In this document: positions 1 to 6,032 of the stretch, piece by piece
Numbering within the stretch: position 1 is the stretch's first letter
Layout of the letters: each line of letters opens with the position of its first letter
DNA from: Oligoflexales bacterium
GTDB taxonomy: Bacteria; Bdellovibrionota_B; Oligoflexia; Oligoflexales; CACXFL01
NCBI GenBank assembly: GCA_028282865.1
Contig: JANQHA010000633.1
Span: 1 to 6,032, forward strand
DNA length: 6,032 nucleotides
Reading direction: 5' to 3'
Program-made: the position numbers and the translations under genes
Notes under the pieces: generated by a model
Databases searched by the model: none
The model's input: only the letters and a program-made list of their open reading frames with translations
Told to the model about the DNA's origin: nothing

Positions 1-802
1 GACCCGGGGTTTTACTAAGTTCGATGCTCTGCACCATTTTATCGATATCGCAAGCGGCACCTTCGCAACCATATATTTTTTGTACCCGAATGATATCACC
101 GCGAGATATTTTTCTCGAGGTCAGACCCTCTCCAATGTAGAGATGAGGGTTCATAATTGAGTTAGGGTCGACTTTAGAGTCTACATGAGCGAGTCCGATA
201 AGGTGACCGAGCTCATGCAAGGCTAATGACTCCATATCCACTACTTCTTTTTCATCGGTCGCTAGCATGACGAGGCTATCGCCAAGTAGATAGTTCTCGT
301 TATTGAAGCGAAGATCTGCACTAGCTATTTGGCTCCGATCAGTCGACAGGTTGTCCCAAATCGCAGTTGCTAATACTACGGTAGGCTTCTTGGTTTTGCC
401 CCAATCTCCGTCCAGGTAATGGCCATTGATCCGGTCATCTAAAGAAGAGTAAAGATCGCCAAAGGAGTCTCCATTTACTCCCGTGTGGATGCCTTTATAG
501 TTAAATAGGGTTTGACCAACAGCACTTTCCCAGGACTTCATTGCTGTGATCAACGCCTTCTTTTGAACCGCATTTAAATTCTCTCCGAAGCGGAAGTTAA
601 TTGGTAGCTCATGCCAGCCATTTAGTGAGTGGATGCCATATTGAGTAGATTTAGGGTCCAAGGCTTCCTCGGACAAACGATCTTCTTGGAAATCGTCTTC
701 CATAGTTACCTGATAAAACTGGCTTCCGCAGGCAATAAAGTTCACGAATAAAAACAGTATGCTTGCTACCATGAATCCGTATTTGAAAATATAATTCTTC
801 AT
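1..802 (-). CDS. Matrixin-like zinc metalloprotease, probable lipoprotein (C-terminus cut by window edge)
   Basis: Partial gene: 267 codons read without a stop from ATG at 802-800 to the window start. Seen: a hydrophobic N-terminus with a lipobox-like FIAC, Cys25 followed by Gly-Ser, so a probable signal peptidase II lipoprotein; the residue after Cys is not Asp, which in enterics favours the outer membrane. After a short acidic linker a metzincin-type catalytic domain begins near residue 63 (WHELPINFRF, then the helix with the KSWESAVG pattern). The zinc site HELGHLIGLAH lies at residues 196-206 (His196, Glu197 as general base, His200, His206), and the Met-turn SIMNP has Met217. Both are hallmarks of the M10A/matrixin clan. 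No cysteine-switch propeptide (PRCGxPD) is visible, so activity is probably not controlled that way. A C-terminal extension (two Cys, 244 and 248) runs off the window. Expected role: hydrolysis of extracellular or envelope protein substrates; the substrate is unknown. Start supported by a GGGAG ribosome site. Confidence 0.9.
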   Translation of the reverse strand, partial: MKNYIFKYGFMVASILFLFVNFIACGSQFYQVTMEDDFQEDRLSEEALDPKSTQYGIHSLNGWHELPINFRFGENLNAVQKKALITAMKSWESAVGQTLFNYKGIHTGVNGDSFGDLYSSLDDRINGHYLDGDWGKTKKPTVVLATAIWDNLSTDRSQIASADLRFNNENYLLGDSLVMLATDEKEVVDMESLALHELGHLIGLAHVDSKVDPNSIMNPHLYIGEGLTSRKISRGDIIRVQKIYGCEGAACDIDKMVQSIELSKTPG

Positions 803-807
803 TTACG

Positions 808-812
808 CTCCC
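808..812 (-). promoter_or_regulatory. Ribosome binding site of the metalloprotease gene
   Basis: On the minus strand GGGAG lies five bases before the ATG at 802-800. The good match and spacing support that start, which is also the one that gives a complete lipoprotein signal peptide. Confidence 0.65.
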
Positions 813-938
813 AAAGGCCTCTATTTTAAGGCTCGAGTTTTTCTCTATCTAACTTATCGACATGCTGGCTGACGTCTTTAAGTAAAAACCAAAAAAAACA
901 ATAAATCTTAATTATTTCAAATAGTTACTAGTAGGTCG

Positions 939-948
939 TTAGCGCTAA
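939..948. repeat. 10-base perfect palindrome, possible operator
   Basis: TTAGCGCTAA is a perfect inverted repeat in the shared regulatory region. It could be a half of a larger regulator site, but no second copy was noticed, and a palindrome of this size can occur by chance. Confidence 0.25.
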
Positions 949-967
949 TTCTGGGTGCCTTTGTGTA

Positions 968-994
968 GGTAGCCAGCGAAATCTCGCTGATACC
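968..994. repeat. Imperfect inverted repeat / hairpin in the divergent regulatory region
   Basis: GGTA (968-971) pairs with TACC (991-994), and CAGCGA (974-979) pairs with TCGCTG (984-989) around a four-base loop; the two stems are separated by a small two-against-one internal bulge. That is ten base pairs in 27 bases, in otherwise AT-rich DNA. No T-run follows on either strand, so it does not look like an intrinsic terminator. It may be a regulator binding site or a structured leader RNA element. Confidence 0.5.
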
Positions 995-1034
995 GGAGCT
1001 GCGATGATTTCATTTATTTAAATACCTGTATTTA

Positions 1035-1063
1035 TTGAGTAAAAAGTTGTTATGCAATATATC
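1035..1063 (+). promoter_or_regulatory. Weak sigma70-like promoter candidate for the giant exported protein gene
   Basis: TTGAGT (1035-1040) and TATATC (1058-1063) each match four of six consensus bases with a 17-base spacer. It would give a leader of roughly 115 bases before the ATG at 1186. The surrounding DNA is AT-rich, so chance matches are likely and this is only the best candidate seen. Confidence 0.22.
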
Positions 1064-1185
1064 GCTGCCAGGTAATTTTATTATATTAACTATATTGATA
1101 TTTTAATAAATTGTTTGGTTGTTTTAATTTTTAGTGATAGAAAGCCCAGTCTTTTTATTGTTATTAAAATTGGATCGAGCTCTAA

Positions 1186-1254
1186 ATGAAAGTGTTAATA
1201 TTACGAATTTTTTTGGCAACTTGCATCTTATTAAGTCTAAATACCGCATCAGCA
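1186..1254 (+). other. Sec signal peptide of the giant protein
   Basis: Residues 1-23: positive start (Lys2, Arg7), a hydrophobic run from Ile8 to Leu18, then TASA before Lys24. Ala21 and Ala23 satisfy the -3/-1 rule for signal peptidase I. Cys13 is preceded by LAT but lies too early in the hydrophobic core to be a good lipoprotein site. Confidence 0.8.
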
Positions 1255-4200
1255 AAGCCCAGCGTAGCAGTTATTGGTACGGTCGATCTTGCGAATCACA
1301 TGGAGCTGAAGCAACACCTGAGTAAGAATGGTCAGTCCTTATTTTCATTGGATTCTGATCACACGGCAGCTTCTGAGTTTCAGCAACTTATTCATGCACT
1401 TGAATTAATGACTACTTTGGCACTCAACGCGGATGATGGTAACCAGCCGGTCGATGTGGCTATCATTGACACCATGGTTCCTTTCACGGAAATGCTTCAA
1501 CTTCAATCTGGCCGGAGGCTTCTTAAGATCTCTTTAGGTGAACTCAGGATAGTTACGACAGATGACTATTTGATATTTGCAATTCGTAGAGCTATTAGCG
1601 AAAAGTCTTCTGACCTTCGACAGCGCATCGAGCGTATAGAGGCTCAAGAAGGTGAAAGTGCCAGCACTAGAGCAAAAAAAGCTGCCGTGATAAATGAAGC
1701 AAGCGCTCATGCCATCAAAACAGTGATTGAAATGGGCTATAACCCTCATGCTGCGGTCGATGGCTTGCGTATTAAGCAAGATCTTTATGGCGATTCTCAC
1801 TCAGGTGATCAAACTATTTCGAGTCAAATTAATGTGGCTGATGCTTCGATAGCTAATCAAACAACATCTGGCAATAGTGTTGCCAATCATGACCCATCAA
1901 CTTACAAAACAGATTTGGTTGGCCCTTTCTATTCGAAGTTTTTTGATACGGATTTGCTAAAGACATTTCAAATTAATAAAGTCGATCAATTGATAGCTTC
2001 CATTCCAGATAGTTCTGGAAAAACCTATAAAGCAGCAGTAGAGGCCTACCAATATGTCATCACTTTTCCAAATGAGAAAACTCCAAGTTCGCCATTCTCT
2101 GATGAATTCGACCGCTATATGGGCCAAATTAAAGTTTGGACAGATTACCTGGTTTCTGAAGAAGAGAGGATTGACATAGAAGGGCGGCTCGCTGCGGAAA
2201 TTAGTGGAGCTATGGAACTTGCTAGGAAGAATATTCTCCCAGAAGGTTTCAAGCCACAGACTTTTAGGCAGATGATCAATCTTATAAATATAGATGATCA
2301 ACAATTTTCTGAGCTAAAAGTTAATTCTATTTACTATTCATCCTATCCTTATGATTCCGCCAGGGATACTATCAAAGCACGCGAAAATACAATGATCAGG
2401 CTTGAACTTGAGAAGAAGAGTCATGAAGCCAGCCAAGAGGGCCTAAAGAAGGTTAAAAATGATATCGCCGTTGCGAAGGAAAAGTTAGAGGAAGCTCAAG
2501 CCTTATACGACGCACTTTTAACTGGGTATCAAGACGGTGTTGAAGGGGTAATTACAGAACTTGAGCAACCTATCAAAACGGTTTTTGACGATGCTGGGTT
2601 CCATCAAGATTATGTAGGTCATATTAGAAATCAGCGAATTCGAGCCCTTGCTAATCTACGGAATCATGTAGGTTCTATAAGCCGACAGAACACCATTAGG
2701 CGTCGTCAGACAATTTTAGATAATCTGGATCTGGTTGATACTGCACAGCCTGATAAATTTATTTATCTAATAAATCAGATTCGAGAAGTCGATGTAGCGG
2801 AAGGTAATGCTCAAACTAGTCCGCGCTTTGGTCTGCTAATCGAGTCTTTAATGAAAGCCTACATAAATGCTTCTGAAAAATTATTGGAAAATTCAAAGAC
2901 AGACGAAGATCGTATTGAATCCCTCCGTGAGGTTTCTCGCATTGGTCAAGCCACTGATTATGAATTTCAGATCTTGATTAATTCTTATATGGCACTAAAC
3001 CAAGCCAAAGCAACCTCTCAATTACGGCGTTTAATTACTGTTATGCTTAGCCATGCTAATACCATCGAAGCACATCAACACGTTATCCGTGAGTTTGAAC
3101 AGGAATCGCTGCCTAATCATATTGAGAATAGGGCTACATACATTGAAGAACATAACTGGGGTGGTTTTACTCTCAATATCGACTTTGCAAAGAGCCTATT
3201 CGATGCTGAGTTTAGTCGTGTCTACTTAGCAGAACTGAACCGAGCGGCATTGGGAAGTATTGCCGCAAATGGTTGGTCTGAAGAGGCTTCTGTGCAGATA
3301 AGAGATTATCTACGCCAGATCGAGCGCCTACGATCAGCTGGTTTAGTTGATCGGTCGACCTTAGCTAGCCCAGAGTTTCTTGGCAGCTATCGGCAGCTCG
3401 AGGAGCGGTTGATCGATAGCATCATTCTGGCAGTAGCTGAGCATGGAGAGATGGACCGCTTTGTTGCTAAAACGGTGGCGTATGCTCTTAACCCTGGCTT
3501 GTTAGATATGGTCGATCAAGCTGAGCAACCTAATCGAAGTGATATGATCGCGCATCTAAGAGGCCTTACAAAAAAAGATGGCTTTAATGGACCTTTGCTC
3601 AGAAATCTGAGCCCGAGTGGTATGAGGGGAGTCTTGTTCCCGGATGGTCAGTCTAATGAAAGCAACGCGTTTCTTTATGATATTCGAAGCTTTATTAGCT
3701 TTGATAAAGATGCTCGACAGCTGCCGGCGGGGTTGACCCAAGGTGAAGTGCTTAGAGAAAATAGTAACTTTGTCAAATGGCTCCAAAAAAATCACCCAGA
3801 AGAGGGCATGCTTATGGGCATTGCTATGCGCCCAGATTATTTAGTGGGAGATGTTGGTGCTCGAGACAGTTTGCGACTTACAGAAGCGGAAAGCAGCGAC
3901 TACAAAAAAGCTTATCAATCCCTGATTAAAGAGCGTTGGTATCATCATTATCATCCTTCTAATAATCCAAATGTTCCGCGTAGCAACTGGGCCACTGCCA
4001 CTATGCACACTTTGTTTGACTTACGTTATTGGCAGCACGATTGGGGCTTCGATGAAGTTATAATGGAAATAATCGACGAACAAGCCGGTAAAAACCCTCA
4101 AACCCGTTTGGAATTTATGCTTGGTTACACCGATGGCTTGCTTCCTTACCTTGAGTGGAGTTACAAAAATGAAGAGCTTAAGGCTTATAACGGCGGCAGT

Positions 4201-6032
4201 GGGTCATTTGATAAAGATGGTAACCCTGTCTTCTCTGCTAATTTAGGGTCGCGCTTTAGTTCACGCTGGTTTGAAGACATTATGATCAAAAATCGAGAAG
4301 TTTGGTCCCGTGTCGATGCAGAGGTTTTATTTGATTCCGCGGCTCGTTATGCAGATCTAGGCTTTGTTAGGTTTTGGGAGCCTGATAATAAGCCTCAAGG
4401 TAATAGCTCTTTAGATTTATTATTTGAACACACATTTGAGCGTTTTGGTATTAGGTTTGACGGCCGTTGGGATGACTTGAGTAGGCCTGAAAAAAAGGCT
4501 GTGATGGAAAACTTTGCTAACCTACCTAAACGGATTCGTGAAAAAATTCTTGATCCAACAATGTTCCAAAGACTTCATTATAATGAGAATAAAATGCTTC
4601 TTGGTATTATCAGCCTTAATGCCCATCATGGTGTTGAAAAGTATGGCGGCAAACTCAAGAAGATTGCTTTCTCGGGGCAAGTTGCAGGAGTCACCGAAGA
4701 TGGCGCTACAGGTTGGCTTCCTGAATTTGATGAAGTTCGTCCGATAATCAAAGAAGTCGATACAACGATTAATGAGCTTTTTCCCGAGAAGTCTGCAGTT
4801 AAGACTGAACTTATAAATTACGTTGAGCATACGCTGATGACCACGCTGCCAGAAACCAAGCTTTTAGATGAAGGTAAGACTCAGGACTGGACCGAAAGCG
4901 ACCATGTAGGGGCGTTTGACCTTGTCGAGAGATTGTCTCAGTTTATGAAGCATAACCAGGACCGTTATGAGTTGCTGGAATTTCTTCTGGGGGTGCGTGA
5001 TGAAGTGCCTGAGTTTATGTCGGAATGGAAGAACGACGCTGGTGAGCCCCACCGTTGGGTGCTCGCTGGGTTACGTCACTTTAACAATGCCGACCTTGAA
5101 ACCAGAGGTTGGGTGCTCGCCTCAATTTTGGACGAGTCAGAAGGGCTGCTGTCCGAAGAAAAATATCAAGATAAAATTATTGACCTTATTTTAGGTGAAG
5201 CTAAATCAGATAGGTTCATCAGTGCCTACGTAGATGCTAAAACTAAAATCCTTACGGATCGATCGCGAAGTGTTTTACGTATGCGTTTGGTCCAAGCCTT
5301 GGCAACTTTTCCCGATAGTTCTAGTAAGCGTGCCTCTCTAGTAACTTATCTGCAGAGCCTTGGTGCATACGGAAAAAAGGCGGCCCAGGCTTTGACCTCA
5401 ACCGGGCTAATCAAAGGGCAGGAGCGCGAGAAGCTCAAACGGTTTTACGATAGAGGCAAAAGGCTTGATCGGATCGATATCCTTGAGTCTATTTTGGAGG
5501 CCTTTGGTGATAACAAGCGGCAGCTCCGACATTTTGGACCCTCGATTGGCCAGGGCTCGATTAACGGAACCGACTTAATATTTGTAGAGATTCCAGAGGG
5601 TGCTGTTACTAGGGTTGTTAATCCTAAAAACGGGAAAATAGAAACCGTCCCTGAGCCTTTAGCGGATCAGGTTGCACCGGTATCATTCAGTCGGTTACAA
5701 GCTGACGTCCACAAGGAAGCAATGGCAGTGAGTGAGGAAGAGCGAGCTGTTGCTGAACTACTGAAACAATCTTCGGACCCAGAAATCCGTCGACTCGGTG
5801 AAGCAATGATACTGGTGAATTCTATTGTTATGAAAAGCCTTGGTGTCGATGGCGTCGAGCTTGATAAGGTTCCAGATCGCAAGGAAAGGTGGCGTGATGC
5901 GGTAGTCGCTTATGAAGATAGGAAGGTTAACCCCACGACTAACTTTATTACTCGAGTTGTCCGGCCTATTGACAGTGTTCAAGATATGGTTGGACGGGAT
6001 AACAAGGCAGTGTCTATATGGGAGTTTGTGCC
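1186..6032 (+). CDS. Giant exported protein with degenerate M48-like domain and ABC1/UbiB-like segment (C-terminus cut by window edge)
   Basis: One frame reads 1615 codons from ATG 1186 with no stop to the window end. An in-frame TAA at 1183-1185 sits directly before the ATG, so the gene cannot start earlier; a weak GAG at 1177-1179 is the only ribosome-site candidate. Seen: a signal peptide with basic N-terminus (Lys2, Arg7), hydrophobic core and AxA site (ASA, residues 21-23), so export by Sec with cleavage after Ala23. Residues about 65-200 resemble an M48 peptidase core lacking the zinc motif; 392-445 form a charged coiled coil; about 450-1380 are mostly helical and not recognised; 1385-1482 resemble the beginning of an ABC1/UbiB kinase fold. 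No Cys occurs after Cys13 of the signal peptide. No further membrane helix is evident. Function unknown; a periplasmic, surface or secreted structural or regulatory protein is the safest reading. It is divergent from the metalloprotease gene. Confidence 0.88.
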   Translation, partial: MKVLILRIFLATCILLSLNTASAKPSVAVIGTVDLANHMELKQHLSKNGQSLFSLDSDHTAASEFQQLIHALELMTTLALNADDGNQPVDVAIIDTMVPFTEMLQLQSGRRLLKISLGELRIVTTDDYLIFAIRRAISEKSSDLRQRIERIEAQEGESASTRAKKAAVINEASAHAIKTVIEMGYNPHAAVDGLRIKQDLYGDSHSGDQTISSQINVADASIANQTTSGNSVANHDPSTYKTDLVGPFYSKFFDTDLLKTFQINKVDQLIASIPDSSGKTYKAAVEAYQYVITFPNEKTPSSPFSDEFDRYMGQIKVWTDYLVSEEERIDIEGRLAAEISGAMELARKNILPEGFKPQTFRQMINLINIDDQQFSELKVNSIYYSSYPYDSARDTIKARENTMIRLELEKKSHEASQEGLKKVKNDIAVAKEKLEEAQALYDALLTGYQDGVEGVITELEQPIKTVFDDAGFHQDYVGHIRNQRIRALANLRNHVGSISRQNTIRRRQTILDNLDLVDTAQPDKFIYLINQIREVDVAEGNAQTSPRFGLLIESLMKAYINASEKLLENSKTDEDRIESLREVSRIGQATDYEFQILINSYMALNQAKATSQLRRLITVMLSHANTIEAHQHVIREFEQESLPNHIENRATYIEEHNWGGFTLNIDFAKSLFDAEFSRVYLAELNRAALGSIAANGWSEEASVQIRDYLRQIERLRSAGLVDRSTLASPEFLGSYRQLEERLIDSIILAVAEHGEMDRFVAKTVAYALNPGLLDMVDQAEQPNRSDMIAHLRGLTKKDGFNGPLLRNLSPSGMRGVLFPDGQSNESNAFLYDIRSFISFDKDARQLPAGLTQGEVLRENSNFVKWLQKNHPEEGMLMGIAMRPDYLVGDVGARDSLRLTEAESSDYKKAYQSLIKERWYHHYHPSNNPNVPRSNWATATMHTLFDLRYWQHDWGFDEVIMEIIDEQAGKNPQTRLEFMLGYTDGLLPYLEWSYKNEELKAYNGGSGSFDKDGNPVFSANLGSRFSSRWFEDIMIKNREVWSRVDAEVLFDSAARYADLGFVRFWEPDNKPQGNSSLDLLFEHTFERFGIRFDGRWDDLSRPEKKAVMENFANLPKRIREKILDPTMFQRLHYNENKMLLGIISLNAHHGVEKYGGKLKKIAFSGQVAGVTEDGATGWLPEFDEVRPIIKEVDTTINELFPEKSAVKTELINYVEHTLMTTLPETKLLDEGKTQDWTESDHVGAFDLVERLSQFMKHNQDRYELLEFLLGVRDEVPEFMSEWKNDAGEPHRWVLAGLRHFNNADLETRGWVLASILDESEGLLSEEKYQDKIIDLILGEAKSDRFISAYVDAKTKILTDRSRSVLRMRLVQALATFPDSSSKRASLVTYLQSLGAYGKKAAQALTSTGLIKGQEREKLKRFYDRGKRLDRIDILESILEAFGDNKRQLRHFGPSIGQGSINGTDLIFVEIPEGAVTRVVNPKNGKIETVPEPLADQVAPVSFSRLQADVHKEAMAVSEEERAVAELLKQSSDPEIRRLGEAMILVNSIVMKSLGVDGVELDKVPDRKERWRDAVVAYEDRKVNPTTNFITRVVRPIDSVQDMVGRDNKAVSIWEFV
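1378..1785 (+). other. Degenerate M48-peptidase-like domain (HExxH lost)
   Basis: Residues about 65-200 of the giant protein. The segment ISLGELRI...DDYLIFAI followed by RAISE (residues 115-139) lines up without gaps on the M48 pattern 'V-x-x-G-L-L-R-x-(4)-D-E-L-A-x-V-L-x-HExxH'. Position by position, the zinc motif is replaced by Arg135-Ala136-Ile137-Ser138-Glu139. The strand VDVAIID before it (89-95) matches the M48 strand preceding the 'NAFALPGG' loop. Downstream, NEASAHA (Glu171, position of the third zinc ligand) and MGYNPHAAVDGL (183-194) match the M48 'E-A-D ... aGYdP-aA' helix. If the relationship is right it cannot bind catalytic zinc in the usual way and would act by binding. This is a by-eye alignment against remembered family patterns. 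Confidence 0.5.
2359..2520 (+). other. Predicted coiled coil in the giant protein
   Basis: Residues about 392-445 are a long run rich in Lys, Glu, Ala and Leu without Pro, with hydrophobic residues spaced in heptad fashion (for example MIRLELEKK, then LKKVKNDIAVAKEKLEEA). It probably forms a helical hairpin or dimerisation stalk separating the N-terminal domain from the rest. Confidence 0.6.
5054..5120 (+). repeat. 13-base direct repeat within the giant gene, in frame
   Basis: GTTGGGTGCTCGC occurs at 5054-5066 and again at 5108-5120, exactly 54 bases (18 codons) apart and in the same frame. It encodes RWVLAGL and GWVLASI. This may reflect a helical-repeat unit of 18 residues or a small duplication; only two copies were seen. 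Confidence 0.6.
5338..5631 (+). other. ABC1/UbiB-like atypical-kinase N-terminal segment
   Basis: Residues about 1385-1482. The order of elements follows the ABC1/UbiB (AarF/COQ8) family: 'LG-x(4)-KxxQAL' with Lys1398-Ala-Ala-Gln1401 at the family KxGQ site (Gly replaced by Ala), a helix, KRFYDRGKRLD, then ILESILEAFGD. Next comes HFGPSIGQGSINGTDLIFVE, with Gly1455-Gln-Gly-Ser-Ile-Asn at the family's Ala-rich nucleotide loop ('A-x-A-S-I-A'). The following strand EGAVTRVVNP places Arg1476 where the ATP-anchoring Lys of 'VAVKVxRP' is expected. The catalytic Asp and DFG-like motifs would lie beyond or near the window end and were not identified. Known: ABC1 proteins act in ubiquinone or lipid biology inside cells. 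An exported copy is unexpected, so the match may mark a non-catalytic relative. Confidence 0.42.

Larger units (their letters stand above)
803..1185. other. Divergent intergenic region, no gene seen
   Basis: This AT-rich stretch separates two genes transcribed away from each other, so it should hold both promoters. It contains an A-rich tract (881-905, with eight consecutive A at 891-898), a perfect palindrome at 939-948, a strong hairpin at 968-994 and a very AT-rich leader (about 1010-1135) before the plus-strand gene. I found no convincing small gene, tRNA or terminator here. No clear minus-strand promoter could be picked out by eye. Confidence 0.7.

Noticed and set aside
1213..1224. Possible lipobox around Cys13 of the giant protein
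   Set aside because: Thr at -1 is unusual and the Cys falls in the middle of the hydrophobic core, while a good AxA signal peptidase I site follows at residues 21-23.
1134..1325. 63-codon plus-strand frame starting at GTG and overlapping the start of the giant gene
   Set aside because: It lies mostly inside the signal peptide and N-terminal coding region of the long frame, in another phase, with no clear ribosome site and no recognisable product.
1957..2304. 115-codon minus-strand frame
   Set aside because: Antisense shadow inside the continuous 1615-codon frame; no family features and no promoter or ribosome site seen.
4189..4236. DKDGN stretch (residues 1009-1013) resembling a calcium-binding loop
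   Set aside because: A single short match preceded by a Gly-Gly-Ser-Gly turn reads better as a beta-hairpin; no EF-hand helices or dockerin pair flank it.
4522..4830. 102-codon minus-strand frame and overlapping plus-strand frame at 4514-4747
   Set aside because: Both sit within the giant coding frame in other phases; their translations show no plausible domain.
5667..5982. Two overlapping minus-strand frames near the window end
   Set aside because: Serine-rich or unstructured antisense translations of the giant gene; the sense frame is continuous through the region.

Overview
The window holds two divergently transcribed protein-coding genes, both cut by the window edges, separated by a 383-base AT-rich intergenic region. 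On the minus strand (positions 1-802) is the N-terminal part of a matrixin-type (M10A-like) zinc metalloprotease that starts as a probable lipoprotein. On the plus strand (1186-6032) is one uninterrupted reading frame of 1615 codons, still open at the window end. It encodes a giant exported protein with a signal peptide. No RNA gene, CRISPR array, insertion sequence or convincing terminator was seen.

Organism: the lipoprotein signal, Sec signal peptide and Shine-Dalgarno-like sites indicate a bacterium, most likely diderm. A matrixin lipoprotein beside a giant exported protein, moderate base composition and AT-rich intergenic DNA would fit a Bdellovibrionota/Oligoflexia-like or marine proteobacterial genome. 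That placement is a low-confidence inference, since no marker gene is present.

The giant protein is the main interest. By eye it has (i) a Sec signal peptide; (ii) a segment colinear with the core of M48 metallopeptidases but with the HExxH zinc motif replaced (RAISE), so probably a pseudoprotease; (iii) a charged coiled coil; (iv) a long, mostly helical middle that I do not recognise; and (v) near the window end, a segment resembling the start of an ABC1/UbiB-type atypical kinase (a KxGQ-like KAAQ, then a glycine-rich GQGSIN loop, with Arg where the strand-3 Lys would be expected). The mature part visible here (about 1590 residues) contains no cysteine, which fits life outside the cytoplasm. 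A kinase-like fold on an exported chain is unexpected, so either it is a non-catalytic remnant or the resemblance is misleading.

The two genes share the region 803-1185, which contains a strong hairpin (968-994), a 10-base palindrome (939-948) and one weak sigma70-like promoter candidate. Both products are predicted to leave the cytoplasm, so they could be co-regulated envelope or secreted factors, but the sequence gives no direct proof of joint function.
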